Source: Anaeramoeba flamelloides | Taxonomy: Eukaryota; Metamonada; Anaeramoebidae | Length of the DNA stretch: 64,000 bases | Direction: 5' to 3' | Assembly: GCA_027625915.1 (NCBI GenBank) | Contig: JANTQA010000015.1 | Coordinates: 2,542,001-2,606,000 of the forward strand | Shown here: positions 23,881-36,643 of the stretch, piece after piece | Numbering within the stretch: the first letter of the stretch is position 1 | How the letters are laid out: each line of letters opens with the position of its first letter | Program-made: the position numbers and the translations under genes | The notes under the pieces: model-generated | The model's database searches: none | What the model was told of the DNA's origin: nothing | What the model saw: only the letters and a program-made list of their open reading frames with translations

Positions 23881-26765
23881 AAATTCAAAGAGAAAAAACT
23901 GAAACATTTTTTGCTTATTTGGGAAACATAATTAAAAATCTATTAATTTGGAATTGAATGAAGAGTTGCTACTTATTAAAATTTGAATTTAAAAAGGTTA
24001 AAAAAGTTTAGGTACTTGGTTTTTAGATTGATCATAAGAGATTGGTACAAAATAGATTTGTATTAAAAAACTTAATGTCTTGAAAAACTATAAGTGTTCG
24101 AAAAATATGGATTTATTTTTTTTTTTGGAATAATTTTTTGAAAAAAAACTATTTTGATTTCGAATTCTAAATTATAAAACGTTATTTATTGAGAGGAAGA
24201 CTGGAAAATCGTGTTTAATTGCTTTTTTTGAAGAGAAATTTTTCATTCAAAAATTACATCCATAATAGACATCTGGGATTTGGTACTCATTCTCATTCAT
24301 GAGATTTACTTTTTGAGATTATTTATTACAAAATGGATTTCAAAAATTACAAATACACTATAGGAATAAAACTTTTTGTAGCTTGAATGTTTGGTAGTAA
24401 TTATATTTTATCTTTTTTTGGTTGAAGAAAAGAACAAAAAAAAAGAGAAATTTATTTTCTCGACACATGGAAAGAATAGTTTAATTTCAATTTTGGTTTT
24501 AAATTTGGTTGGTTTTCTTTGGTGGAGTGTTTTCCACTCTTTCAGAAAAAAACAGGAGTTGTATTTTTTCAAGAAAAAAATTTTGAAAGAAATTTCAATT
24601 TTTACAAAGAAATGAAATGGTTTTCGTTATTTATTCAGAATTTGGAAGGAAAAATAGCAAACTCAAACCCTTATTGACAGATCTTTAAAATTATTTTGAT
24701 TCTTTTCAAAAAGTTCCAAATAATTTTTCTTAAGGTTTTCAAAAAAATGAAACTAATTCGATTAAAAATTTGTGGTTTATTTTTCCTCTCCTTTGAATGA
24801 ATTTGTTATTTTTGGGAGAGTTACTTTTTTTTAAAGTTCTGATCATAAAAGTATGGAAAGTTTTCTTTAACCTCAAATCATTGTTCTGCAATTTGTAGTT
24901 CTGAGGAATTATTTTCGAAAATTTTTCCAAATAAAGTGTTTGAGTTTAAAAAAAAATACATAGCAAGAGTATTGAAAATTATTTATTTTGGTGTTTAGTG
25001 AGTATTGGGATTTTTAAAAAATAGTTAACATTACAATTATCCAATGGTTCTAATTTGGTATCTCTTCTCAGAATTGATTAAATTAGATTTTTTTTTCAAA
25101 AATTGAATTTTTGTGTTATAAAAAATTTGAATTGGGGCAAATATCACCAACTTTTTAATGAGTTACTTTTCCCTTTTTATTTAACGCTAGTTTTGAAAAA
25201 ATCTGAGTCCAACCAAACATAAAAAACGGCTTGTATATTAAGTGTTCTTAACAATTACTGATTTTGAACACTCCTCGAGAATTTCTTGACTTGAGATAGT
25301 AAAAAAAATGAATCGACCTCGATTAAAAATTTGTGGTTTATTTTTCCTCTATTTGGAATTAATTTGGTATATTTATAAAGAAAAGACAAATTGTTTATGT
25401 GAGTTTCTTCGATTTAAAGTTCTGATCATTAAAGTATGGAAAGTTTTTTTTACCTCAAAATGTTCTTCGACACTTTACAATTTTTAGTGTTTCTTCATTA
25501 GGTAATATATCCTCTTATCTTGGAACTATTTCAAAACTAAAACAATATTTAAAGAGGTGTGTTGTTATAGCTGTTGTTGGGTTTGAGTTTTGGAGATTAT
25601 TTGTATTGTCTCTCTTTGAAAATTTCGTTTCTTTTGATTTTTTTATTTGTCAAAAATTACTTTGATTTTTAAAAAGTTTTTCATTTGACAAATAAATTTA
25701 AAAATTGAATTTTAGATAAAAGACTCAAAATGAATTCTACCTTGATGAAATTGAATTAGTATTTAAAAAAGAATTATTTCAGATCTCTAAAGAATACGTA
25801 TTATTCAATATTTTTTTAGATTGTAGTATGGGATTATTTTTACAATAAACACCCCTTTATTTAATATTTCGAAGAGCTGATAGATCTTGTATTTTTCTTC
25901 TTATAATTCGAGTAGTATTTGGGATAAAAAAATCAACTATAGAATTATATCAAAATTGGTTCATTATTAAAGAATTGACAAAAAAAATCGAGGTAGATTC
26001 AATGTTTTTTTTTTCTTTGTTTTTCTTAAAATGATCATTTGATTTTTTTCTCCTTTTCAAAATCTATATTAATGGTCTCTTTTCTCTTTCTTTTTTCGAA
26101 AAAAAAAAGAGAACAATCGTTTTTTATTTTTTTAAAGTAGATATTTATTTCATTTCCAAACGCGAAAAAAAGTAGTTTAATTTTCGGTATTGTTTTTAAA
26201 AGAAAGAGAATTCATTCAATTTCCAACCTTTAAGTGTACAAATGAAATTCTTTTTTCTTTGTCGTCTATATGAACAAATACTTGAGGTACTTGAAACAAA
26301 ATAAATTTTCCAATGTCACAAATCCTTGAGCGTTGCGATCTTTTTGGATTTATGAGAATTAAAAACATCGCAAAAATTTTTTTACAAACACTTCTAATAA
26401 AACTTTAAGTTTCATTTTTAAAGTTGAATTTATTTATTAGTAAAATACTATTTCAATTGGAAATTCGAAGCAAAAGAAGATTAGAAAATTTTCAAACTTT
26501 TCCTAATTATCTAAAGGATTTCCAAAATCTTTCCACATCAACTACAATAAGACCTTCAACTTTTGAGTTTACGTGTCTCTTTCTTATTTTAAGTTTTGGT
26601 GAATTATTTACGAAAATTTTTCCAAATAAAAAGTGTTAGAGTTTAAAAAAAATAACATAGTGGATAAATAAAAACAATTAAAAATCTTGTTGGGAATTTT
26701 AATCACTCCTGTAGATTGAATTGAATAAAACCATTTTTTTTTCTTTTGTTAATTTTTCAATTTCC
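23881..26765. other. Intergenic with a diverged 180 bp duplication
   Basis: 24750-24905 and 25310-25490 share GATTAAAAATTTGTGGTTTA and AAAGTTCTGATCAT; a further block at 24905-24960 recurs at 26585-26655 (GAAAATTTTTCCAAATAAA). No credible gene. An upstream exon of the gene at 26766 could lie here but cannot be identified. Confidence 0.5.
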
Positions 26766-27155
26766 ATGAATATACTATTTAGCAGAAGCAACCACACTTT
26801 AGAAATCAAAATATACACAGACAAGACTCGTTCAAAAGAAGAAAGTACGAAAATATTTGATGCTTATAACAACACTACAAGAGACACAAAGCCATGGGAA
26901 CCAGGAACATATGAATTCTGTTGGCATAGTCCTCACAAGAATGAGGACGAAAATTCCAGTTATGGATCAAATGGTAATTTTATCTTCAATTATACAAACA
27001 GAAGTGGTATGGGTATACACTCGGGAAGAAAAAACAAAAATGGTATTAAGCATGTAACAAAGGGGTGTATTAGAACAAGTGATGAAGCAACATTATACCA
27101 TAAAAATAATCTTAATAAGATGTATATGGCTTGTACTCTGACGGTAGAAGAATAA
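26766..27155 (+). CDS. L,D-transpeptidase-like (bacterial-type) protein, 129 aa
   Basis: From the ATG at 26766 the frame gives 129 residues. The C-terminal half carries PGTYEFCWHSPH (46-57), SYGSNGNFIF (65-74), GMGIHSGR (81-88) and HVTKGCIRT (96-104). His85 and the (S/T)xGCxR motif with Cys101 and Arg103 match the active-site layout of YkuD/L,D-transpeptidase-type cysteine peptidases, which act on bacterial peptidoglycan. Small single-domain members, some of them secreted effectors, are common in bacteria and not expected in a eukaryote. The coding segment is unspliced and less AT-rich than its flanks. No signal peptide follows this ATG; a TTG-started extension to 26721 exists but is unlikely, and an upstream exon is possible. 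I infer acquisition from bacteria, perhaps for attacking engulfed prey. Family call fairly sure, substrate not. Confidence 0.7.
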   Translation: MNILFSRSNHTLEIKIYTDKTRSKEESTKIFDAYNNTTRDTKPWEPGTYEFCWHSPHKNEDENSSYGSNGNFIFNYTNRSGMGIHSGRKNKNGIKHVTKGCIRTSDEATLYHKNNLNKMYMACTLTVEE

Positions 27156-27559
27156 ACTAATTAAAGTGGAGCTCAAAACATAAAAAAAAATAACTTTTTT
27201 TTAAAAGAATTAGATTTTTCTTTTTAATCAACAAAGAATTGAATTCTGAAAACTTTTTTGTTACTTCTTTCATTAGGTGAACCTAAAAACAATTACTAAT
27301 AAAACCACAACCCTGACTTAATTAATTTTATTTATTTTGACTTTATTCTTATTTTTTTTACTTGATGAATTTCCTTTTAATTGGAAGAAGAGGTACAAAA
27401 GAAAAAGATCAATAAAGTTACTGACTGTACTCTGACACTGAAACCAGACATAATAAGTAACTTGAAAAAAAAATGAAGAAGTAAAAAATGTCGAAAGGTT
27501 TGAAGCAAAGAAGATCAAAAAAAAAAAAAAAAAAGAAATTACAACAATTAAGAACTACG
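27156..27559. other. 3' flank of the transpeptidase-like gene
   Basis: AT-rich. CTGTACTCTGACACTGAAAC near 27426 echoes the end of the upstream CDS (TTGTACTCTGACGGTAGAAG at 27131), so part of its 3' end may be duplicated here. Confidence 0.4.
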
Positions 27560-28640
27560 TTGGCAATTGATCAATTTGTCTCAACACCTTTTGACCCAAT
27601 CTCATTTAAAACACAGAGTAATGATCTTGGAAATATTTTCCAATTTGGATCAAAAAATCATTTTATGTCATTTTTTTTATGAAAAATGAAAAAGAAATTT
27701 TGAGATACGTAAACTCGAACACCCTTGTTAAGGATGGTAAAAATGAAAAAGAAAAATAATCACGATTTTTTATCATTATAAAAAACGAAGATCAGTCCAA
27801 ACAAACAAAAAAAACAACTCTAACTTTCGAAGATCACAATTCTCTAAGATTTTTGAATGTTGGGTTCCTTGTTTTGTTCTAGTAATTCGTAAACTAGATT
27901 AATCCATAAAAAAGGGGTTGAGTGTTTCTCTTGTTTTTTGTTTGGTTCTTGTTGTTTTTCCTTGAATAAATCTCCCACCATGAATAAGAGGAGGTTGTCA
28001 CCTCGAATTGTTTTTGGAACAACATGATCCATGTTAAACGCAAAATATTGTTTTTTTTTATATTTCTTTGTCAAAGTTTTCTTCGTTTGGATCGTTTCTC
28101 TCAAAACCCAATTGGTGTATCGAGGAAAATTGGCGTGGTGTGTTGTGGGAAAGATTTGGTGGTTCTTTGCATTCAAGGATCTTTTGAAAATTAAATTTGC
28201 AAAAATTAGTCAGTTTTTTTTATTTAAAAAAAAAATATTGTGTCAGTTGAGAAAAAATGATCTTTTGGATTTTTGGAAATGAGGATTTTAGTGGATTTGA
28301 TACAATACCAAACACATTATCGTACATATTAAGCAATTTGTTCTTTGTTTGGTAATAACAAAGATCATTTCAACATTAATTCATCAAAATTTTTCAATTT
28401 TCTCCATTTTGAACTTTTAGGTTTAAGTGGCAAACCTTCTCATCTTCTCTCACAGATCACAAATAAATCAAAGAAGCAGCTAATCATCGTCTCCAGGTTT
28501 GCCACTTAAACCTAAAAAGTAATTTTCTCCAAATGCTGTTTTTTTGCAACCTTCTTTGGTATTTTGAGATACGCTGAGAGACAACTCGAGTTAAAAAATA
28601 TTTCTTTTTTTTCTACTTACATCTCATTGAATAAATAATT
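27560..28640. repeat. Long dispersed repeat, copy C (shortened)
   Basis: Aligns with parts of copies A and B: CAATTTGTCTCAACAC, then CACGATTTTTTATCATT, then TTCCTTGAATAAATCTCCCACC, then TTTTGAGATA near its end. The middle about 0.9 kb of A/B is missing. It contains a perfect 18 bp inverted pair (AGGTTTAAGTGGCAAACC at 28419-28436 and its complement at 28496-28513). Confidence 0.65.
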
Positions 28641-28939
28641 GCTAGAGTTACTAACTGACATAATCCTCTTTTATCACACTGGGCATCAAATTTCAATACC
28701 AAACGTAGTCCTTAAACAGCAATCCCCAAGTGAACATTCATAATCAATTAATAAATTAGATTAAATTCATCAACAGTATCTTGTTTGTGATTTTGGTGTT
28801 CAGACTATTTATTTTTTACATTATTTTTTTTTTGCCAATTGTTTCTTCTCAGCACTTTTTGAATAATTATTATTTTATTTTTTACTTGTCAATTTTCATT
28901 CATCAAAATAAATTTATCTGTATCAAAATTTGTATAAAA

Positions 28940-31900
28940 GTTTTTTAAGGGCTATGTTTGCAATTCAATAATTTGTCTCAACTTAATGTGTTTCAATCTC
29001 ATTTACATTATGAAAGAATGATCTTTAAAATATGCTCCAATTTAGATCATAAAATCATTTTTTGTCATTCTTTTATTGAAAAATGAACTTGAAAAATTTT
29101 TAGATTTGTGAACTAGAAAATTATATTAAGGGTCGTGAAAATCAAAAATTGAAAAATAGGCACGATTTTTTAACATTAAAACCCCTTTCTCAATAAACAA
29201 CTTTAAAGCTAAATGATTGTATTATCAACGGTTTTTGTTCAGTGCGTTACTTTAAATTGTTACATTGTCTCCACAAACCATCCAACAATTCCAGTCCTAC
29301 CATGAAAATTTAAAAGACATAAAGATTGGTTATCTAAACCCCAATTCAAAATTTTTAACACACCAAAATTCGATTTGTGAAAAAAAAAAAACTTATTTAA
29401 TCAATTCAAGAAGATTTACCAAATTAGAACCATTCACTAATTAGAAATGTTAACACCTTTTTATAAATTACATTACTCACAAAACAATAAATAAATAATT
29501 ATCAATACAAATAAATCATAGGTGTGTTAAAAATTTTTTAGATAATTAGAACAAAAAATTCATTGGTAAATTTGTTGAAATTCTATTAGGAATATTGATC
29601 GATCAAATGGTTAGATACTACCAACTAATTTTATTTGAGTTCTTCTCTTTCGAACAACTCAACCTTAACCTAATATCAATGGTTGAAAAAAATTTTGATC
29701 GAACGAAACAAATTACGTAATTCAAACAATGAAATGAAAACAAAAACTAAAAGATGAAAAAATGATTTTCATATTTACAAAAATCAAAATTATCTTCAAT
29801 TTCAATAAAATTGAATTATTTTGATTGTTTGGAGCGTTTTAGCTGTGTGGAAAATTTTGAATTTTAGTTTATTAAAAAAATTTGTTTTATGAAATATGAA
29901 AAATCAATTTTGATCATAAGATAAAAAGTTCAACTTCTCTAACTTCATTCGTATTATTTTTTCTTGTAAAAAACAAGATAATAATTAAATTATCCCAAGA
30001 ATTGAAATCACAGAAACCATGGAAATTTTGAAAGTATTTTTCGAATTTTACTTTAAAATTGAAAAAAGATGGGATTTTTATTATTTTGGAAATTGAGTAT
30101 CCACGTTAATGTAAGTATTTTAATGAACTGGTTTGATCAATTCCCAAAACAATAAAATGGATGACTTATTTTGAATCTTGTATTATAAGTTTTTAAAGTG
30201 GAACTGGAAACGTTGAATGCTTTGTTGTACAAATTAAAATCTCAGAATAAAAAAACAATTTCAAGGTCTTATAAATTTTCATGATAGGGCTGGAACTGCT
30301 GTATAAATTATTTCAAAGGGGTTTTGATTTTGACTTATTTTACTTTTTTTTTTAGTTCTTTTTGTTTTTCCTTGAATTGGATTCGGTAACTAGAACTAAG
30401 AGGAGAATATCATCCTCGAATTGTTTTTTTTGAATAACAGGATCCTTACCAAACACCCTTCACATTTTTTTTTTGTACTTTTTTGATAATTTTTTTTTGT
30501 TTGATTTGTTTCTACAGTCAGTTTCACTTTTAAGGCACAAACTTACAACGAAATTTAAGGCTCAAAAAAATCTCAAATTAAAGCACAAAATTTGGAATTT
30601 TTTTTTTTACAATTTATTTTTACTAGAATTTGAATTTTGTGCTTTAATTTGAGATTTTTTTTGTGCCTTAAATTTCGTTGAAAGTTTGTGCCTTAAAAGT
30701 GAAACTGACTGTATCAAAACAAAATTTGTTGAATCAAGATAAATGAAGATGGGGTTTTAGGGGAAAAGTTCTGAAGATTTTTTCATGAAAGGATCTTTTG
30801 GAAATTAAATTTGCAAAAATTAGTCTGTTTTTTTTATTTACAATAAAAAATAGTGTTTGAGTTGAGAAAAATAATCTTTCAATTTTCGGGAAATCGGGGT
30901 TTTGGAGGATTCAATACAATACAAAATAAATTTACTTTACCTTTTTCTAATTTATATTTTGCTTGGAAATAACAAAGGAACAGTCATGCAAAATTTGTCA
31001 ATTTTCTCGATTTTGACCTTTTTGGTATAAAGGGCAAACCATGTCAACACAATTCACTAGTCAAAAATGAATAAAAGTAACTTCTAAATAAGGTCATATG
31101 GTTTGGAACCATCACCTAAGAAGTGATTTACTCAAAAAACGGCTTTTTCAGAACCTTCATTTATATTTTGAGATAGGAGAATTGAATATTCAGACATTTT
31201 TAGTAAAAAAGTTTTTTTTTTTACTTCTAAGATCTCACTGAATAAAATTTTATGAGATTTTCCAACCACAAATATTATTTTAAAACACATACATCTTCCA
31301 ATTTCAATAGGAAACTTGGTTCTTAAAAAAATATCCGTGTCTATTGTTTTGTTTTGGAAACAATCTTATTGTTATAATCTAAGTTTGGACACAGAAAATG
31401 AAAAAAATTGATATCGTTTGAAGTGATATAAGATGATATTGAGGAGTATGGAGAAAGACGATTTATATCCTATTGGTACTAGAGTAATATCATTATTTTG
31501 AATCGGGAAAGGAATTTAAAGATAAGACTTATAATAAATGATTTTGAGAAAATGGTATAATAAGAGATATTACGCATTTTTTTTGGAACTTGAGATCTAA
31601 CTTAAAACAATAAACAAACAAACAAAAACAAATTTAAACCAAATTGATATTTTTCAACTTTACTTTAAATAACTTGTTCTTCAATGGATCTTATCCTAGC
31701 AATGAAGCCTTTAAAAACATCAAAGTTAAAATTTACATTTTCGTCAATTGAGTATAAAACTGGGTTTAAAATCATAGGAAGACAAATTAAACCTAAATTA
31801 AAAATTTTTACAAAGTTAAAATGATCGAAAAATCACAATAATACGATTTCATTGAAAGTGGAAATAATTTTGATTATTTAAAATATATCAAAATCATTTT

Positions 31901-32110
31901 TTCGTCTTTTAATTCTTGTTTTCGTTTTATTTTTTGAATTAAGTAACATATTTTGGTTGATCAAATATTTTTTTTAAATGATTGAGATTTGGTTAAAGAT
32001 GAGTTCTTCTGTTTGAAGAACTCAGCTATTATTAGTTGAATTCTATGAAACCAAACCATTTGATCCATCAAAAATGTAATAGAATTTAAACAAATTTAAC
32101 AATATATTTG
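28940..32110. repeat. Long dispersed repeat, copy B (about 3.2 kb)
   Basis: Colinear with copy A for most of its length. It carries the family 1 MITE at 30515-30711 and an extra inverted segment at about 29530-29830, the reverse complement of the repeat's own right end (compare 22340-22620 and 31820-32100). No coding capacity beyond the doubtful short ORF at 31684. Confidence 0.8.
30515..30711. mobile_element. Palindromic MITE, family 1, 197 bp, with empty-site proof
   Basis: Same termini as 17892-18088; flanked by TA at 30513-30514 and 30712-30713. The allelic position in repeat copy A (TTTC-TA-TCAAAACAAAATTTG at 21237-21258) has a single TA and no insert, which fixes the ends and the TA target duplication. 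Confidence 0.95.
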
Positions 32111-33109
32111 TATTCAGCACCTCTCAAAATTTTTTAACACACTTTTAATTTATTAATATTGATGAACAATATTTTTTGAGTATTGTAAATTAGAAACAAT
32201 TGTTAACATCTCAATTATTGAAATGCTCTAATTTGGTATTTCTTCCAGAATTGTTTAAATGAGATTTTTTTTTTTCACAAATTGAATTTTGATGTTATAA
32301 AAAATTCAGATTGGGGTTTCATTGAGACAAAATTCAGAAATTGAATTAATTAAAGTCAAAACTATTATTTTTTATTGTCTATCAATTTTTTAAAATATAA
32401 TTTTTGTGTTCCTTATTTTTAATTTTTTTTTTCTTTTTTTGATCTTTGATCTTTTATTTTTGAAAAAAATATCTTATTTTAAATTTCTGTTTTAGAATTC
32501 ATATTCTGCAATTTCTGCACGTAATTCATATTCTGTAAAAATATTACACAGAAAACCTCATGAATAGGCTTTTTTTTTAAAAATTGAGATTTATTGCCTG
32601 GGTTATTCTTATTTCGGAATAGAAAACCCAAAAGAAGTTGATTACCCTGTATCTTTCCGGAAATCCTTCATTTAGGAAACCAACTTTTTTCAAATTTTTC
32701 AAAAATGAAATAAAATCAAAGCCGACTCGAAAATCTGCTCAAAAATAATTAATTTCTCATTTATGAGTGAAAGTCTACCTATAAAAATGATTTGTTTAAG
32801 AAACTCTTTCTCACAAATTGATTTTAAATATAGAGATTTTTAATCAATTTTTAAAAGACAAAGAAAGCTTCAGATCAAACAACCGAGAAGAAAAATAATA
32901 AATAACATCCACACAGAAGCATACACTTTCTTCCAATTTGGTTAAATGGTAACCCTGAAAAATACAAAAACAAATAAAAAAATAAAAAAATCCACGAGGT
33001 TTGTTGTGGCATCTTTTAAATCACTTTCATTTTTTTTTTTTTTACATACTTATTTGTTTTGATAATCAAATCAAACCAAACGAAACAAACAGAACAAAAT
33101 AAAAAAAAA
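32111..33109. other. Upstream region of SRP19
   Basis: AT-rich intergenic. The last ~230 bp is less T-rich and probably includes the promoter and 5' UTR of SRP19. No core promoter motif can be named with confidence. Confidence 0.45.
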
Positions 33110-34047
33110 ATGAGTTCGTCCAAAGAAGTAGAAATTAAAAAAGAACCAAGAAAGCCAACCGTAATTATTTATCCATCTTATATCGATCGGAATACATCGA
33201 TCAAATTTGGAAGAAAAATCGGGAAAACAAAGGCCATTTCAAACCCAAAACCACAAGAAATAGCTGGTGTTGTTAATATGCTTGGTTTACCATTCGAACT
33301 CGAAGCAACAAAGGGATATTCAAGAGACACCCAAAGACGTGGCAGGATCAAAGTAAGGCTTTACAACCAAAAAACAAATTTACCATTAAAGGAAGAAATA
33401 CCAAATAGTAAGTATTAAATTTTTTTTTCTAATTTAGTTTCAAAATCCCACAAACAAAAAGTTGAACCGAACAAAGAACACAAAACAAAAGAGCAAAAAA
33501 GCTCAACAAATTAAGATCTGAAGCAAAAGAAAAAACAAAGCAATAAAAAAGTGCAACCTTGCAGAAGATTTTTTCTTTTGTTTTCCAAAAAAAAAATAAA
33601 AAATTCAGAAACGTAAAACAAAAAACAAAAAAAGAAGAAACAAAGAGGAGTATAACACAGTCACATTTTAACGAAAATTTTCCAAACCAAAAAATTGTTT
33701 TCTTTGTTATTAATTTGCTTTTTTTTTTTTATGTTTTTTTGACTTTGGCTTAACTTTTTTTTCTTTTTGATTTTGCTTGTGTTCCTTGTACCCGCTTCAT
33801 TCAAAACCAAATCATAATAGAAAGACAACTACTCTTCAAAATTTGTGAAAAATTCCATGAATATCGAAAGCAAATGCATAAAATAATGGAAAAGCGATCA
33901 AAATCCCAACCAAGCAAAAAAGGCAAAAATCAAAAGGGGAAAGGTAAAGGTGGTGGAAGCGGAGGCGGAAGGGGAAGAGGAAGAGGAAGAGGAAAGGGGA
34001 GGAATAAGGGCAAGGGCAAGAAAAAGGGGAAAAAACGCAGAAAATAA
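33110..34047 (+). CDS. SRP19: Signal recognition particle 19 kDa protein (two exons)
   Basis: Exon 1 is 33110-33407 and exon 2 33821-34047, joined in phase 1 to give 174 residues. SRP19 binds the tips of helices 6 and 8 of the SRP RNA and lets SRP54 assemble, so it serves co-translational targeting to the ER. Recognised by the order of conserved blocks: VIIYPSYID (18-26), GRKIGKTKAISNPKPQEI, GLPFELEATKGYSRD, RRGRIKVRL, then across the junction IPNKRQLLFKICEKF, which aligns with the IP/FPSRKS.ML segment of other SRP19 proteins. The tail after residue ~125 is rich in G, K and R (GRGRGRGKGR), longer than the lysine-rich tail of the ~144-residue human protein. The ATG at 33110 follows an A-rich leader; an upstream TTG in frame is ignored. 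Confidence 0.93.
33408..33820 (+). other. Spliceosomal intron in SRP19 (413 bp)
   Basis: Donor AATA/GTAAGT and acceptor CATAATAG/AAAG. The frame runs into a stop within the intron and is restored exactly by removing it. T-rich stretches precede the acceptor (33720-33780). It is the only intron in this window that I can place with both ends. Confidence 0.92.
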
Positions 34048-36446
34048 AGACAATTTCTCGATTATATCGTAACTAAAACTTTACATATTTTGTTTCAATC
34101 TTCATTTGACTAAAAAAAGGATTATTCAAGATCCATTTTTATGCAAAACAAAACAAAACAAAACATAAAATTAAATCATAATTTTTAAATATTATGATGA
34201 CTCATAAATTATCAATATATTTCGAACATGATCAAATGTTCAAACTTTTACTGTTGTTTAACAAAAGAAAATTTAAGATTTTTTTGTTTTTTTTTGTTTC
34301 TTTCTGGAGCACTTTTCATATTTTATGTTTTGTAGGCATTGAAACATAATGTAACAAATAACCCACAAAAATGATTTAAAAGAATGACAATTAAAGGAAA
34401 GCCAAAATATTGCAAATTTTAAAATTTTTGAAGATTTAAAGAAAAAAATTTCTTGATCCAAAAACTTTTCATAATTTTCGAACAAAGAAATAAGAGGCAA
34501 ATTTAAAATCGTTTTTTTTTGTTTTTTTATATCGCCTGCTGAGCCATCCAAATTATTTTCAAGTGTATTGGTATACTTGGTGTATACTAAATGGTAATTG
34601 AAAATAATTTGGATAGATCTTCGTAAAATGAAATTCTGAATACCAAAATATGAAAGCAAATTTTGAATTTGGTTAGTAAAAATGGTTTTACCTAATTAAT
34701 TAAAATTTCGAAAAAAAACCTAAATTTGAATTTGAACAAGAACTCTTGAGCTAACATTCTTTTAAGGCATTAAATACACTGTTCGTCAGAAAGGGAAATT
34801 TTACTTTTGTCAAAGTGGATCAATTTTTTTTTTTCAAATATCAATTATTTTGTCTATATGACCTTTGAAGAACAAATAAGTAATAAGTAGAATAATGTAA
34901 CATCAGAGAATTATTGATATTTCTCTGAAACAAATCTAATAAATTAAAATATTTCTTAAAAATTTGAAAATATTAAATTCTATGGAAAATATTGAGAAAA
35001 AAACAACAATGTTCATTTTGATCTTTGAATGAAGATCAAATAAATTCTAATAAAAATCAAAATCATTTTTCTACAATATTTTTAACTATTCTGATAACCT
35101 TAGAATAACATGCTCTTACTAAGTGAATATCTACCTTGCAAGAAAAAAAAACTGAAAATCAATTTCATAACATAAAAAAAAAAAAAAATTGTAAAAAAAA
35201 GATAAAATATCTAAAACTGCTTTCAATTTTGAAATTTCCAAAAATATATTATTTCTTCAAATATACATTCAATCCCTTCAAAGCGTGTAATTCTTCCATT
35301 GCGCCTGAGTATCTTTGACTGGGAATTTTTTTTAATATTCAATGACTATAAATATATGAACAATCCTGGGTAATTATTGGAATAAAAATATTAAATTGTG
35401 AGAAATATCTTATATTTTATAAGTAATATAGCATCAGTGAATTATTTTAATGGCATTGGTGTAACTCTTAAAAGGTTTTAAACAGGTTACATAATCTTAT
35501 TGTTAAGTCTAATTGAGTTGTGGTGGTAAAAAATCTTTAAGTTATCAATTTCCAATTTTTTTTATTATTATTTCACTGCAAGGAAAATTTAAACACCGAA
35601 AATTAAAGTTAGCCAAAACTATATATTGGATTTCAATTATACTTCTTTTATAAATTATTTTTTCAAAGTTATCATAATTTTATGTAATAAAAAAAGGAAA
35701 GCTATTAAACTCATGAAAATCCGAATACCCCCCTTTTCAAAAATACCGACTTTTGAAAAAAACACCTATTTTTGGGGTATTTTTTTAATGAATAAAGTTG
35801 AAATGAATTAATTTTTGATTGAACATTAAGATTGAAAAAAGAATAAATGTTAAAGTAATTTGTAGAAAACAATAGGGAATGTATATAAAAACTCAAACAT
35901 GGTAATAAACTCAACCTGATAAAAAAATATTCCAAAAACAGATAAAAAATCAGTATTTCAATTTAATTTAGCGATATCTTTTAATTGAAATATTTTCTGT
36001 CATTTTAAAATTGAAAAATATGTTTCTTTTTAGACTATTAAAAAAATACTTGAAAATTATCTCTCTACTAAGTCAATTAAAAAATTCAAAAATTTTCTGA
36101 TTAAAAATGAAAAAAATATTACTGAAAAATTTCATTTTTTTTTTCAATTCCTATTAATATCTATTAAAGTTGTAAACCTCATTGAAAATTGTTATGTATA
36201 ATAATGTTTATTATATAAGTGTATTTCAAAAATACAAAATTTAGAGATTTTTTTTTGAAAAAATTTTCATTGTCTTGTTGTGTCATTAATCGAATAATTT
36301 TCAGCAATTAAGATTATTGCAAAAAAATTATCAATGTTTATTATTAGTATTTGTTTGTAAAGCTAAATTGCGAATAGGCCGATACTCACTGCTTAATTAA
36401 ATTCTTGAAATTTGACTTCAAATAATTGGAGTGGTTATTTTATATA
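34048..36446. other. Intergenic, nothing recognised
   Basis: AT-rich. A minus-strand frame at 34273-34659 (128 codons) lacks any family feature and is not called. A less AT-rich patch at 35275-35320 has no identifiable function. Confidence 0.5.
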
Positions 36447-36643
36447 CTGCCAGTTCCTCTTTTAAGATACAAACTCTGATGGAAATTTATCGCACAAAAA
36501 AAATTCTCAAATTAAGGCACACAATTCAAATTCTAGGAAAATAATTAGCTTAAAGTAGAATTCCAAAAAATATGCTTTAATTTGTTATTTTTCTGTGTAT
36601 TAAATTTCGTTAGAAGTTTGTTTCTTAAAAGTGGAATTGACTG
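36447..36643. mobile_element. Decayed family 1 MITE
   Basis: TA at 36445-36446 and 36644-36645 bracket a 197 bp segment with recognisable but mutated family 1 arms (CTTTTAAGATACAAACT on the left, AGTGGAATTGACTG on the right). Older than the other three copies. Confidence 0.75.

Noticed and set aside
25300-26010. Possible inverted-repeat element between GAATCGACCTCGATT and AATCGAGGTAGATTC
   Set aside because: Only about 15 bp match, with no extension, no second copy and no target duplication.
34273-34659. 128-codon minus-strand frame downstream of SRP19
   Set aside because: Rich in F, I, K and N, no ordered motif, and no repeat or homologue that I recognise; length is compatible with chance in AT-rich DNA with few GC-ended stops.
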